5,140 nt of DNA from an uncultured Holdemanella sp. (GCF_934772795.1 NZ_CAKVMR010000096.1:1-5140), one strand, 5' to 3'; positions 1 to 4,714 are shown, numbered from the stretch's first letter. Made by a program: numbers and translations. Notes: generated by a model from the letters alone, not told the origin.

Positions 1-15
1 TAATATGAAATTAGA

Positions 16-23
16 AAAGGAGG
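16..23 (+). promoter_or_regulatory. Strong ribosome binding site of the 44-aa gene, inside a tiny upstream ORF
   Basis: AAAGGAGG lies 7 bases before ATG 31 and 10 bases before ATG 34. It sits inside a 9-codon ORF (ATG at 5, reading MKLEKEDIV) whose TGA at 32-34 overlaps the gene's own start codons. The same arrangement recurs at 1516-1548 in the second copy. TAATAT at 1-6 could be a -10 element, as at 1512-1517, but its upstream context is cut off by the window edge. Confidence 0.8.
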
Positions 24-30
24 ACATAGT

Positions 31-165
31 ATGATGTCATTAGATTGGATGGTTTATGTATTAGGTGTAGTAGCTGTTGTTTTCTTAGTCGTTATGTTCT
101 TCAAGTATAAAAAGCACAATCGATATGCTGATAAATTTGAAGACACATATCCAGATGCAAAGTAA
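31..165 (+). CDS. 44-aa single-pass membrane miniprotein (intact copy)
   Basis: A tiny protein of unknown family. Residues 1-8 form a short polar and aromatic head (LDW), residues 9-24 are one hydrophobic helix rich in V, L and F, and the tail is charged (KYKKHNRY followed by acidic DKFEDTYPDAK). The Lys/Arg cluster right after the helix predicts N-out, C-in orientation with an acidic cytoplasmic tail. Real coding is supported by the perfect AAAGGAGG ribosome site and by the second copy at 1545, whose differences are almost all synonymous or conservative (S/T, M/L). Two ATGs are adjacent: 34 is the one aligned with the second copy and gives 43 aa, while 31 has better spacing. It heads a run of small membrane protein genes, with the next reading frame beginning 4 bases after its stop. 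No function is assigned. Confidence 0.85.
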   Translation: MMSLDWMVYVLGVVAVVFLVVMFFKYKKHNRYADKFEDTYPDAK

Positions 166-169
166 GATT

Positions 170-349
170 ATGAAAAAGAGACAGAGAAAAAAGAATAATA
201 AGAACGTCTTTATTCCATTGATTCCTGTTGAAATGATGGAAGAAGAGGTTAAGCAAATTCTGAAAACTAGAGAGGATAAATCCGAGGATAGGCGTAATAT
301 GCATCATAGTACTTGTGATGGAATTCGTGTTTCAGATGAGCTTTCCTAA
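170..349 (+). CDS. Short charged hypothetical protein, 59 aa; possibly the 5' part of a broken gene
   Basis: Unrecognised. The N-terminus is strongly basic (MKKRQRKKNNKN), followed by a short hydrophobic patch (VFIPLIPV) and an acidic/basic helix-like stretch (MMEEEVKQILKTREDKSEDRR). There is no membrane segment. The ATG at 170 is 4 bases after the stop of the 44-aa gene. An in-frame alternative, ATG 158, lies inside that gene and would add MQSK and I. No good ribosome site precedes either start, so translation would depend on coupling. The last 30 or so bases overlap the next ORF in another frame, and the C-terminal residues look like read-through of that gene's start. It may be an independent miniprotein, or the cytoplasmic N-terminus of the following membrane protein separated by a frameshift. 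Confidence 0.45.
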   Translation: MKKRQRKKNNKNVFIPLIPVEMMEEEVKQILKTREDKSEDRRNMHHSTCDGIRVSDELS

Positions 350-761
350 ATGGGGATTCATTTCTATGGTTGTTCTACTTGCGGATGGAGCTATTTATGG
401 GTTGTATATCCATGATTACTTACAAGAAATGATGTGTGTTGCAGATATTGGTTTTTTGTGTATGCGTATGAGCATTTTAATAAATAAATTCAAAATTATT
501 CGATATTTCATTAAGAATGGAATATTCAATGAAGAAAGGGCAATTGATATTTCTAAGTTTGATTTGAATGCAATAAAAGCTTTAGTACATTCTCAATTAT
601 TAGTACAAGTAGATGGTCGTGTGTATTTGGATAAACCATTGTATGACTTTAGATACAAAGAAAAATATATCTATTATGGAGAGATCATATTGTTGATCAT
701 CTTCTTAATATTTGCGTTTTATGTACATTATTTAAAAACCACATTGTTTTGGAGATTATGA
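318..761 (+). CDS. Membrane protein of 147 aa with a winged-helix-like middle
   Basis: Family not recognised. Residues about 12-32 are a hydrophobic segment, residues 40-56 a weaker one (VADIGFLCMRMSILI), and residues 118-138 a clear membrane helix (IILLIIFLIFAFYV). Between them, residues 60-105 (key pieces: YFIKNGIF, FDLNAIKALV, LLVQVDGRVYLD) have the rhythm of a small winged helix, with two amphipathic helices and then a beta turn. That reading is by eye. Start choice is uncertain: GTG 315, ATG 318 and ATG 336 are all in frame and none has a proper ribosome site. ATG 336 lies just before the upstream ORF's stop at 347-349 and would allow stop-start coupling. The stop overlaps the leader of the next gene, with a 1-base gap, so the two are co-transcribed. 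A frameshift linking it to 170-349 is possible. Confidence 0.72.
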   Translation: MEFVFQMSFPKWGFISMVVLLADGAIYGLYIHDYLQEMMCVADIGFLCMRMSILINKFKIIRYFIKNGIFNEERAIDISKFDLNAIKALVHSQLLVQVDGRVYLDKPLYDFRYKEKYIYYGEIILLIIFLIFAFYVHYLKTTLFWRL

Positions 762-762
762 T

Positions 763-1041
763 ATGAAAAAAAATCGACTTCAAAGATTACAGGAAGATAT
801 GAATGAAGATCTTCAAAAATATTTAGATGAAGACTTGTTAGATACAACTCCAAAAGAAAAGAAGGAGTCTACTTTCTGGATGAAGTGTGTAGCTTTATGC
901 TTATTATGTAGTTATGGAATTGCACAATTTCTAGGAAGAGTATTAGGTGATAAACAGGCAATAGTGCAATATGGACTTGCGGGTATAATCGTGATTTGTG
1001 CACTCGCTTTCTATATATGGCTACGAAGAAAGTATAGGTAA
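763..1041 (+). CDS. Two-helix membrane protein, 92 aa, with acidic N-terminal helix (full-length copy)
   Basis: Unrecognised family, but real: a truncated paralogue lies at 3840-4028. Residues 1-30 are cytoplasmic-type, helical and acidic (NRLQRLQEDMNEDLQKYLDEDLL). Residues 31-38 are a KEKKES linker. Residues 39-57 and 65-86 are membrane helices separated by a short loop (GRVLGDKQ). The tail is basic (RRKYR), which predicts both ends in the cytoplasm. GGAG at 751-754 is 8 bases before the ATG. Its TAA overlaps the ATG of the next gene by one base, and this pairing is preserved in the second copy at 3840/4015, so the two products probably act together or at least travel as a unit. Confidence 0.85.
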   Translation: MKKNRLQRLQEDMNEDLQKYLDEDLLDTTPKEKKESTFWMKCVALCLLCSYGIAQFLGRVLGDKQAIVQYGLAGIIVICALAFYIWLRRKYR

Positions 1042-1331
1042 TGATTATGAATGATAAACAGAAAAAAATTATTGATAAATTGAATAAGGATAATGAATCA
1101 TTAAATCAAGGACATAAATCCATGGTGGAATATTCTAAAGGGATGATTTGTATAGGCTTATTTGTAGTGTGTTTCTTGATTTACTATTTTTCGAAGAATA
1201 TATTTTTTCTGCTTGGATTTTTATCATTTGAAATCTTTAATTCGATCTACGCAAAGAATGATAAGAAGAAGATTGGAATTGGTATTGTAGTTGGGGTTGT
1301 AATCTATATTCTTTTGGAATTGTGGATATAA
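1041..1331 (+). CDS. Three-helix small membrane protein, 96 aa (DUF6442-like, tentative), copy 1
   Basis: The N-terminal cytoplasmic head (NDKQKKIIDKLNKDNESLNQGHKSMVEYSKG) is followed by hydrophobic segments at about 35-50, 54-70 and 78-95, with a basic loop YAKNDKKKIG before the last helix. The order of an asparagine-rich KxNKDNE head, a short linker and three helices recalls the DUF6442 family of small Firmicutes membrane proteins. That is a resemblance from memory, not a search result. ATG 1041 overlaps the previous stop, and an in-frame ATG at 1047 (MNDKQ) is equally plausible. The paralogue at 4015-4299 has the same MxMNDKQ start arrangement. This is the last gene before a terminator. 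Function unknown. Confidence 0.85.
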   Translation: MIMNDKQKKIIDKLNKDNESLNQGHKSMVEYSKGMICIGLFVVCFLIYYFSKNIFFLLGFLSFEIFNSIYAKNDKKKIGIGIVVGVVIYILLELWI

Positions 1332-1333
1332 TC

Positions 1334-1354
1334 ATATTGGATTGAATCCAATAT
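1334..1354. repeat. Perfect 9-bp inverted repeat just after the three-helix gene
   Basis: ATATTGGAT and ATCCAATAT are separated by only 3 bases (TGA), starting 3 bases after the stop codon of the 96-aa gene. No T-run follows, so alone it is not an intrinsic terminator. It may stabilise the 3' end of the message, assist the hairpin 9 bases downstream, or be a protein-binding site. Confidence 0.7.
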
Positions 1355-1362
1355 AAAAGATG

Positions 1363-1393
1363 GACTGTTGCAGCATGTGTAACAGTCTTTTTT
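1363..1393 (+). terminator. Strong intrinsic terminator closing the first unit
   Basis: The arms GACTGTTGC (1363-1371) and GTAACAGTC (1379-1387) form a 9-bp stem containing one G-T wobble, with a 7-base loop AGCATGT. Six T residues follow directly (1388-1393). This is a textbook factor-independent terminator. It marks the end of the transcription unit covering 31-1331 and implies that the second unit has its own promoter in the following 120 bases. Confidence 0.92.
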
Positions 1394-1489
1394 GAATAGA
1401 AATTTAGTATTGAACGATTCATTGATTCATGTATTTCACGTAGGAAAATAGCAAATGATACGTTTGGTTGAAAATGAATAAAAAACTGT

Positions 1490-1517
1490 ATGAAAACGAT
1501 TTCAGACATGTTAATAT
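1490..1517 (+). promoter_or_regulatory. Possible extended -10 promoter for the second unit
   Basis: TGTTAATAT at 1509-1517 fits an extended -10 (TGn then TAATAT). A weak -35-like ATGAAA (1490-1495) lies 16 bases upstream. Transcription would start near 1524, giving a very short leader ending in the AAAGGAGG site. A promoter is expected here because the strong terminator at 1363-1393 precedes and no other good candidate was found between 1394 and 1510. The same TAATATG sequence opens copy 1 at position 1. The -35 match is poor, so this is only a moderate call. Confidence 0.4.
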
Positions 1518-1683
1518 GAAATTAGAAAAGGAGGACATAGTAATATGACATTAGATTGGTTAGTTTACGTATTAGGCGTAGTAGCAGTTGTTTTCTTAGT
1601 CGTTATGTTCTTCAAGTATAAAAAAGCACAATCGATATGCCGATAAATTTGAAGACACATATCCAGATGCAAAGTAGGATTAT
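1512..1683 (+). repeat. Copy 2 of the duplicated leader plus 44-aa gene module
   Basis: Matches 1-171 with 10 substitutions and one added A. The leader, including AAAAGGAGG at 1526-1534 and the tiny upstream ORF (ATG 1516, MKLEKEDIVI, TGA 1546-1548), is retained. Similarity ends after GATTAT at 1678-1683, the same point as in copy 1, so the duplication boundary lies just past the gene's stop codon. Confidence 0.93.
1545..1677 (+). pseudogene. Second copy of the 44-aa membrane miniprotein, frameshifted
   Basis: From ATG 1545 the reading frame follows the intact copy through the membrane helix to FFKYKK, then diverges because the A-run after TAT has 6 A residues where copy 1 has 5. The shifted frame adds AQSICR and stops at TAA 1644-1646, giving 33 aa. 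The original frame continues downstream, still encoding HNRYADKFEDTYPDAK, and ends at TAG 1675-1677. The truncated form keeps the whole helix and the KYKK anchor but loses the acidic tail. The substitutions relative to copy 1 are synonymous or conservative both before and after the insertion, so the break is recent, an assembly error in a homopolymer, or tolerated. It may still be translated as a tailless variant. Confidence 0.8.
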
Positions 1684-1738
1684 AGATAATAAGCTTCCAA
1701 GACTACAAGATAATATAGAAGAGGAGGTGGACCTATGA
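1667..1738 (+). pseudogene. 23-codon remnant or leader ORF overlapping the lipoprotein start
   Basis: ATG 1667 lies inside the last codons of the preceding gene copy, matching ATG 158 in copy 1. The ORF reads MQSRIIDNKLPRLQDNIEEE followed by VDL, and its TGA (1736-1738) overlaps the lipoprotein's ATG in an ATGA arrangement. The stretch NKLPRLQDNIEEEV resembles the N-terminus of the 92-aa protein (NRLQRLQEDMNEDL), so it may be the stub of a third copy of that gene cut off by insertion of the lipoprotein gene. It contains the lipoprotein's ribosome site. If translated, it would couple expression of the lipoprotein. The similarity is short, so this is inference. Confidence 0.4.
1720..1729 (+). 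promoter_or_regulatory. Ribosome binding site of the lipoprotein gene
   Basis: The purine-rich stretch AGAGGAGGTG is a near-complete anti-16S match, ending about 5 bases before ATG 1735. It settles the lipoprotein start and lies inside the 23-codon ORF that ends at that start. Confidence 0.85.
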
Positions 1739-2388
1739 AGAAGTATACAGCGGCATTGTTATGTGTATTCTTGGTTTGTGGATGTTCGAATATAACACCA
1801 AATAATGAAAAAGTAGAGACTAGTCAGGAAAAGCTAGAGAATATGACAGCCTTATATACGGGTTTTGCAGAAGCGAATGAAACTATAGATAATAAGTCGA
1901 AGATTGGTGTATGGGCCTATTATGAGGATGGTACAAAGGAATTCATTACACAAGGATGGACTGTCAAAGAGCCTGTCACATTAGAAGCTGGAAAGACTTC
2001 AGAGGTTACCGTTAAATATCGGGGATTAGAAAGTACGATTTCAGTGGAGTGCAGTGAAGTGGATGAAGCATCCTTTAAGGCAGAGTCACAATCACCGGAT
2101 CAATCAGATTTGGAGGTTACACATTCTAAGTGGTATGGAAAGAAATTGACATATACGGGAAAAATCATAGCTCGCGTAGATGATAAAGATTTTAGAGGAT
2201 ACATGATCAGTATCTTTGATGATAAGTCGTATGTTTGTGTGCTTGATTACAATAAAGAATTTGATTTTAAAGAAGGTCAAACTGTTACATTTTGGGCATA
2301 TGGACTTGGGCGTGTGGAATCCAAAGGATTGTTTGGAAAAGAGAGAAGTTGTATTGCGTTTAAGGCAAAATATATGGAAGAAGCATAA
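1735..2388 (+). CDS. Membrane-anchored lipoprotein, 217 aa, with Ig-like and OB-like domains
   Basis: Residues 1-16 are a lipoprotein signal peptide (KK, hydrophobic core, lipobox VCGC) with lipidated Cys at 17. Residues 18-35 are a polar linker. Residues about 38-106 look like a small bacterial Ig-type domain: IGVWAYYEDGTKEF, an aromatic turn, VTLEAGKTSEVTVKYRG and a final ISVEC strand. Residues about 130-215 form a second beta-rich domain (KLTYTGKIIARVDD, YMISIFDD, FKEGQTVTFWAYG), resembling the OB-fold domains common on Firmicutes surface lipoproteins. It acts on the outer face of the membrane. No catalytic motif is visible. The start is fixed by AGAGGAGGTG just upstream. It is the first intact gene of the second unit, and its Ig-like part is of the same general type as the tail of the 4310-4621 protein. 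Confidence 0.88.
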   Translation: MKKYTAALLCVFLVCGCSNITPNNEKVETSQEKLENMTALYTGFAEANETIDNKSKIGVWAYYEDGTKEFITQGWTVKEPVTLEAGKTSEVTVKYRGLESTISVECSEVDEASFKAESQSPDQSDLEVTHSKWYGKKLTYTGKIIARVDDKDFRGYMISIFDDKSYVCVLDYNKEFDFKEGQTVTFWAYGLGRVESKGLFGKERSCIAFKAKYMEEA

Positions 2389-2430
2389 TAACTATTTTAT
2401 GAATTACAAAATGGTGAGGCGGAAAAACTT

Positions 2431-2793
2431 ATGGATTTAAATGAATATGTTAAATTTGATGATTCTTGCAGACAATTTGAGATTGTTATTGGAACACAAG
2501 GAAAATACTCTTATGATGATGTGATAAGAGTATCTGTTTTAAATGAAAAGGCAAAGTATAAGGGAAAAGGAATTCCATTTACAGCTGTGCTTCCGGGTGG
2601 ACCATTACCATACGGCTTATTACAGAATCCATATTTGTATGTTGGAGTAAAAATTGTTTTAAAGAATGAAACTGTATTAGCTATTTATGTGTCAAAAGAA
2701 AAGACAATGGTCAATACAGATCAGTACATACAAGATCGTAAGATCGCAAAGAAGATAGAAGGGGTGATTAAGGATGTGTGTAAAATTTCATGA
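2431..2793 (+). CDS. PH/GRAM-like domain protein, 120 aa (first of a tandem pair)
   Basis: A soluble beta-rich protein without signal peptide or membrane segment. Recognisable elements are YSYDDVIRVSVLNE (28-39), the KYKGKG loop (43-46), a Gly-rich turn LPGG (54-57), YVGVKIVLKN (70-79), VLAIYVSKEK (82-91) and a C-terminal helix with NTDQYIQDRKIAKKIE. This layout (Y-x-D-I, an 'E' strand, a glycine stretch, beta strands, then an amphipathic helix) matches small bacterial PH-like domains often seen with SHOCT-type or phage-linked proteins. The family call is from memory of the pattern. The paralogue at 2774-3115 shares NExAxxKGKxxPFT, YVGxKxVLK and YVSKEK. The ribosome site AGGCGGA lies about 7 bases before the ATG. 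It probably acts at the cytoplasmic membrane face, but no ligand can be inferred. Confidence 0.8.
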   Translation: MDLNEYVKFDDSCRQFEIVIGTQGKYSYDDVIRVSVLNEKAKYKGKGIPFTAVLPGGPLPYGLLQNPYLYVGVKIVLKNETVLAIYVSKEKTMVNTDQYIQDRKIAKKIEGVIKDVCKIS

Positions 2794-3115
2794 TGAAGAA
2801 AAAAGATTAGAAATCATTGGTGGTGCAAGCTGCTTATATGAAGAGATTCAAAAGTGTTCCGTTCAAAATGAAGATGCTAATTTTAAAGGTAAAACGAAAC
2901 CATTTACACATACAATTTTAGGTGGAGCTACATTTATGGCGGGTGCAGTAGAACCAATGATGTATGTAGGAATTAAAGTTGTTTTGAAAGATAATAGTGT
3001 ATTACCAGTATATGTTTCCAAGGAAAAAGTGTTATTTAATAGTGATAAATATTTAAATGATGTTAAAGAAGCCAATGCAATATTGAAGGAATTAGAAAAG
3101 AGATTGCATGTCTAA
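2774..3115 (+). CDS. PH/GRAM-like domain protein, 113 aa (second of a tandem pair)
   Basis: Paralogue of the preceding gene, same length class and same element order: LYEEIQKCSVQNE (21-33), NFKGKTKPFT (36-45), ILGGATFMAG (48-57), YVGIKVVLKDNSVLPVYVSKEK (64-85), then a charged helix NSDKYLNDVKEANAILKELEKRL. The Gly/Ala-rich loop GGATFMAG is typical of such bacterial PH-like domains. The genes overlap by 20 bases, and its ribosome site (GGGGTG, 2761-2766) lies inside the upstream gene, so translation is coupled and the pair probably forms hetero-oligomers or acts in sequence. The two copies are diverged (well below half identical by eye), so this duplication is much older than that of the 44-aa gene. 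Confidence 0.8.
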   Translation: MCVKFHDEEKRLEIIGGASCLYEEIQKCSVQNEDANFKGKTKPFTHTILGGATFMAGAVEPMMYVGIKVVLKDNSVLPVYVSKEKVLFNSDKYLNDVKEANAILKELEKRLHV

Positions 3116-3135
3116 AGAAAGTAAGGTGAAATAAT

Positions 3136-3828
3136 ATGTGGAACAGGCAACAAGTTAAAGAACAAGCTAAACAAATCATGAAACGAAACTATTGGAAGAT
3201 GTTTGTGGTTACGTTGATCGCATCAATATTGACAGGTGAAAAAACAACCATTATTGAAAGAGTACAAGACTTTACTTCAAACAATCTTTCTTATGATTCT
3301 CAGCCTATAGTTTATTCATCTAATTTTGAACTTATATTTTATTCATTCATTTCTGTTGCCAGTATTCTTGGAATCCTCTATACAATCTTTATTGGTAATG
3401 TCATTGTAGTTGGGAAAAATGGATATTTTATTAAGAATCATGATGAGAATCCTGAACTTGGTGAAATCTTTAAAGGGTTCAAGGGTAATTATTTAAATGT
3501 TGTAAAAATCATGTTCTTAATGGATTTAAAAACCCTACTATGGTTGTTACTGTTGATAGTTCCTGGAGTTATTAAAGCTTACGAATATTCTATGATTCCA
3601 TATCTATTGGCAGAAAATCCAAATCTTTCAGCTGATGAAGCCTTCTCTTTGTCTAAACAAATGACGACTAGACAAAAGATGGATTTATTTGTCTTAGATT
3701 TATCCTTTTTAGGATGGATTATTTTAGGCTTAATTTGTTGCGGAATTGGAATTCTATTTGTACTACCATATCCAGAAGCAACAAGAGCTGAAGTGTATTT
3801 AATTCTAAGAGATTCTGTAAAGATATAA
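3136..3828 (+). CDS. DUF975 family integral membrane protein, 230 aa
   Basis: Typical of DUF975, an uncharacterised Firmicutes polytopic family. The N-terminal signature MWNRQQVKEQAKQIMKRNYW opens it, followed by helices at about 22-34, 66-92, 122-144 and 185-210. The characteristic central and C-terminal features are all present: NPELGEIFKGFKGNYLNVVKI, LIVPGVIKAYEYSMIPYLLAENP, the amphipathic LSADEAFSLSKQM, and the final helix ending LPYPEATRAEVYLILRD. Length and element order match the family, so it appears complete. AAGGTGA at 3123-3129 with 6-base spacing fixes the start. It follows the PH-like pair by 20 bases in the same unit. The family has no established function. DUF975 members are often found near envelope or stress-related genes. 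Confidence 0.93.
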   Translation: MWNRQQVKEQAKQIMKRNYWKMFVVTLIASILTGEKTTIIERVQDFTSNNLSYDSQPIVYSSNFELIFYSFISVASILGILYTIFIGNVIVVGKNGYFIKNHDENPELGEIFKGFKGNYLNVVKIMFLMDLKTLLWLLLLIVPGVIKAYEYSMIPYLLAENPNLSADEAFSLSKQMTTRQKMDLFVLDLSFLGWIILGLICCGIGILFVLPYPEATRAEVYLILRDSVKI

Positions 3829-3839
3829 AAACTGATACT

Positions 3840-4028
3840 ATGGAAAAGAAATCTAGTAGTTGGTTGAAGTGGCTGGTGAATGGTTATTGGGTTTTTCAAC
3901 TTTTAAGAAGATTGTTAGGATTTCATAAACAACCAATCGAACAATATGTACTTGCAGGCATTATAAGTGTTTGTATATTGATTATTTATCCATGGTTAAA
4001 AAGAAAGTATGGTAATGCTCATGAATGA
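3840..4028 (+). CDS. Truncated paralogue of the 92-aa two-helix protein, 62 aa
   Basis: Aligns with residues about 31-92 of the 763-1041 product: EKK linker, helix 1 (WLKWLVNGYWVFQLLRRLLG), loop, helix 2 (VLAGIISVCILIIYPWLKRKY). The whole acidic N-terminal helix is missing. The copy begins 12 bases after the DUF975 stop, and the weak DNA likeness may extend a few codons before the ATG. No ribosome site precedes ATG 3840, and no alternative in-frame start exists back to the TGA at 3789-3791, so expression is doubtful. At the 3' end one base is missing relative to copy 1 (TATAGGTAATG became TATGGTAATG). This removes the original stop and adds GNAHE. It overlaps the next gene by 14 bases. It could be a decaying gene or a minimal helical hairpin. 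Confidence 0.6.
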   Translation: MEKKSSSWLKWLVNGYWVFQLLRRLLGFHKQPIEQYVLAGIISVCILIIYPWLKRKYGNAHE

Positions 4029-4299
4029 TAAGCAGAGGGAAATCATTGATAAATTGAATAAGGATAATGAAGCCTTAAATCAAGGACATAATTCCATGGT
4101 GGAATATTCTAAAGGAATGATTTGTATAGAATCATTGATTGTATGTTTCTTGATCTACTATTTTACGAAGTATACATTTCAATTTGGATTCTGGACTTTT
4201 GAAGTTTATAACTTAGTTTATGCCAAGAATGATAAGAAAAAGATTGGAATGGGCCTTTTAATTCTAATTATTCTATATATTCTTATAACGCTTTTGTGA
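4015..4299 (+). CDS. Three-helix small membrane protein, 94 aa (DUF6442-like, tentative), copy 2
   Basis: Paralogue of the 1041-1331 product. The cytoplasmic head is nearly identical: over the 36 residues from MNDKQ only about 4 differ. The YAKNDKKKIG loop is also identical, while the membrane helices and loop at residues 38-67 and the last helix are clearly diverged. ATG 4009, 4015 and 4021 are all in frame. 4015 corresponds to the start of copy 1 (MxMNDKQ) and 4021 to its internal ATG. It overlaps the truncated two-helix gene, keeping the pair arrangement seen in unit 1. Its TGA is 10 bases before the next ATG. Function unknown. Confidence 0.85.
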   Translation: MLMNDKQREIIDKLNKDNEALNQGHNSMVEYSKGMICIESLIVCFLIYYFTKYTFQFGFWTFEVYNLVYAKNDKKKIGMGLLILIILYILITLL

Positions 4300-4309
4300 G
4301 GATAAGCCT

Positions 4310-4621
4310 ATGAAAAAGAAAGTGATGGTTATTGGTTGTATATTACTGGCTTTGATCCTATCGATTGCAATCTATAGAAAACACGTGGAAAGTAATATAA
4401 TCTTCCATTCATTCAACGAACCAGCCAATATCAAGGTTGGAACAAAGTTAGAGGAAACACTTATTGAGTTTTATCATACTGAGAATATAGATGGTAACAA
4501 GGTGACTCATGAGTATATATATGATCAGGATATTGTTAATGAGGTTCAACCGGTAACTGTAAAAGTGCATTATCAATTATTTACTTTTACAAATACTTAT
4601 GAGCTATTGATAGTGGATTAA
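4310..4621 (+). CDS. Membrane-anchored small extracytoplasmic protein, 103 aa, Ig-like tail
   Basis: KKK at 2-4 followed by a hydrophobic helix (about 5-22) and a short basic turn (YRKH) predict an N-terminal membrane anchor. The cysteine at 10 in VIGC looks like a lipobox, but only five hydrophobic residues precede it, so an uncleaved anchor is more likely. Residues 35-103 are beta-rich: a turn IKVGTKLEETLIEF, then YIYDQDIVNEVQPVTVKVHY and a final TNTYELLIVD strand, the profile of a compact bacterial Ig-like module. GAGGAT at 4298-4303, overlapping the previous stop, gives the ribosome site, so it is co-expressed with the three-helix protein. Comparable extracytoplasmic architecture is found in the lipoprotein at 1735, but the sequences are not close. 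Confidence 0.8.
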   Translation: MKKKVMVIGCILLALILSIAIYRKHVESNIIFHSFNEPANIKVGTKLEETLIEFYHTENIDGNKVTHEYIYDQDIVNEVQPVTVKVHYQLFTFTNTYELLIVD

Positions 4622-4659
4622 TAAAAATCCGATAAATTTTAAACCAGAAAGGAAAAAGT

Positions 4660-4689
4660 ATGTGTAGATTACTTTGCTTAATTAACTAA
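4660..4689 (+). other. Nine-codon mini-ORF with its own ribosome site
   Basis: GAAAGG at 4647-4652 is well placed before ATG 4660, which opens MCRLLCLIN and ends at TAA 4687-4689. It lies in the 93-base gap before the DUF2500-like gene. It may be a leader peptide or the 5' stub of a decayed gene. Nothing else supports it as a functional peptide. Confidence 0.25.
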
Positions 4690-4714
4690 TTTATACATAT
4701 TTCGAGGAATGAAT

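Larger units (their letters stand above)
1..171 (+). repeat. Copy 1 of a ~171-bp duplicated module (leader plus 44-aa gene)
   Basis: This segment matches 1512-1683 almost base for base. By eye there are 10 substitutions and one inserted A in the second copy. The first 31 bases, which include the ribosome site, are identical. Similarity stops sharply after GATTAT at 166-171. The left edge lies outside the window, so the repeat may be longer than seen. It covers the complete 44-aa reading frame and its translation signals, so it is a gene duplication and not a chance or intergenic repeat. Confidence 0.93.

Noticed and set aside
101..307. Minus-strand ORF of 68 aa
   Set aside because: Lies opposite the + strand genes at 31-349, has no ribosome site and an irregular composition. 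It is a shadow frame.
1237..1509. Minus-strand ORF of 90 aa across the terminator region
   Set aside because: It runs through a strong + strand terminator and the end of a duplicated gene, with no plausible protein features. Chance frame.
1600..1646. Programmed -1 frameshift at the A-run of the second miniprotein copy
   Set aside because: Restoring the original frame needs a +1 shift, not -1, and the zero-frame codons (AAA AAA GCA) do not form the A AAA AAG slippery heptamer.
1..1683. Insertion sequence or transposon flanked by the 171-bp direct repeats
   Set aside because: The repeats contain a gene and its leader, have no terminal inverted repeats, and no transposase or recombinase lies between them.
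2216..2440. + strand ORF of 74 aa inside and beyond the lipoprotein gene
   Set aside because: It is a frame shadow of the lipoprotein's second domain, which has a clear lipobox, ribosome site and domain pattern.
2863..3075. Minus-strand ORF of 70 aa opposite the second PH-like gene
   Set aside because: Mirror frame of a paralogous, conserved + strand gene, with no ribosome site.
3579..3899. Minus-strand ORF of 106 aa opposite DUF975
   Set aside because: The + strand frame encodes an unmistakable DUF975 protein. The reverse frame is its shadow.
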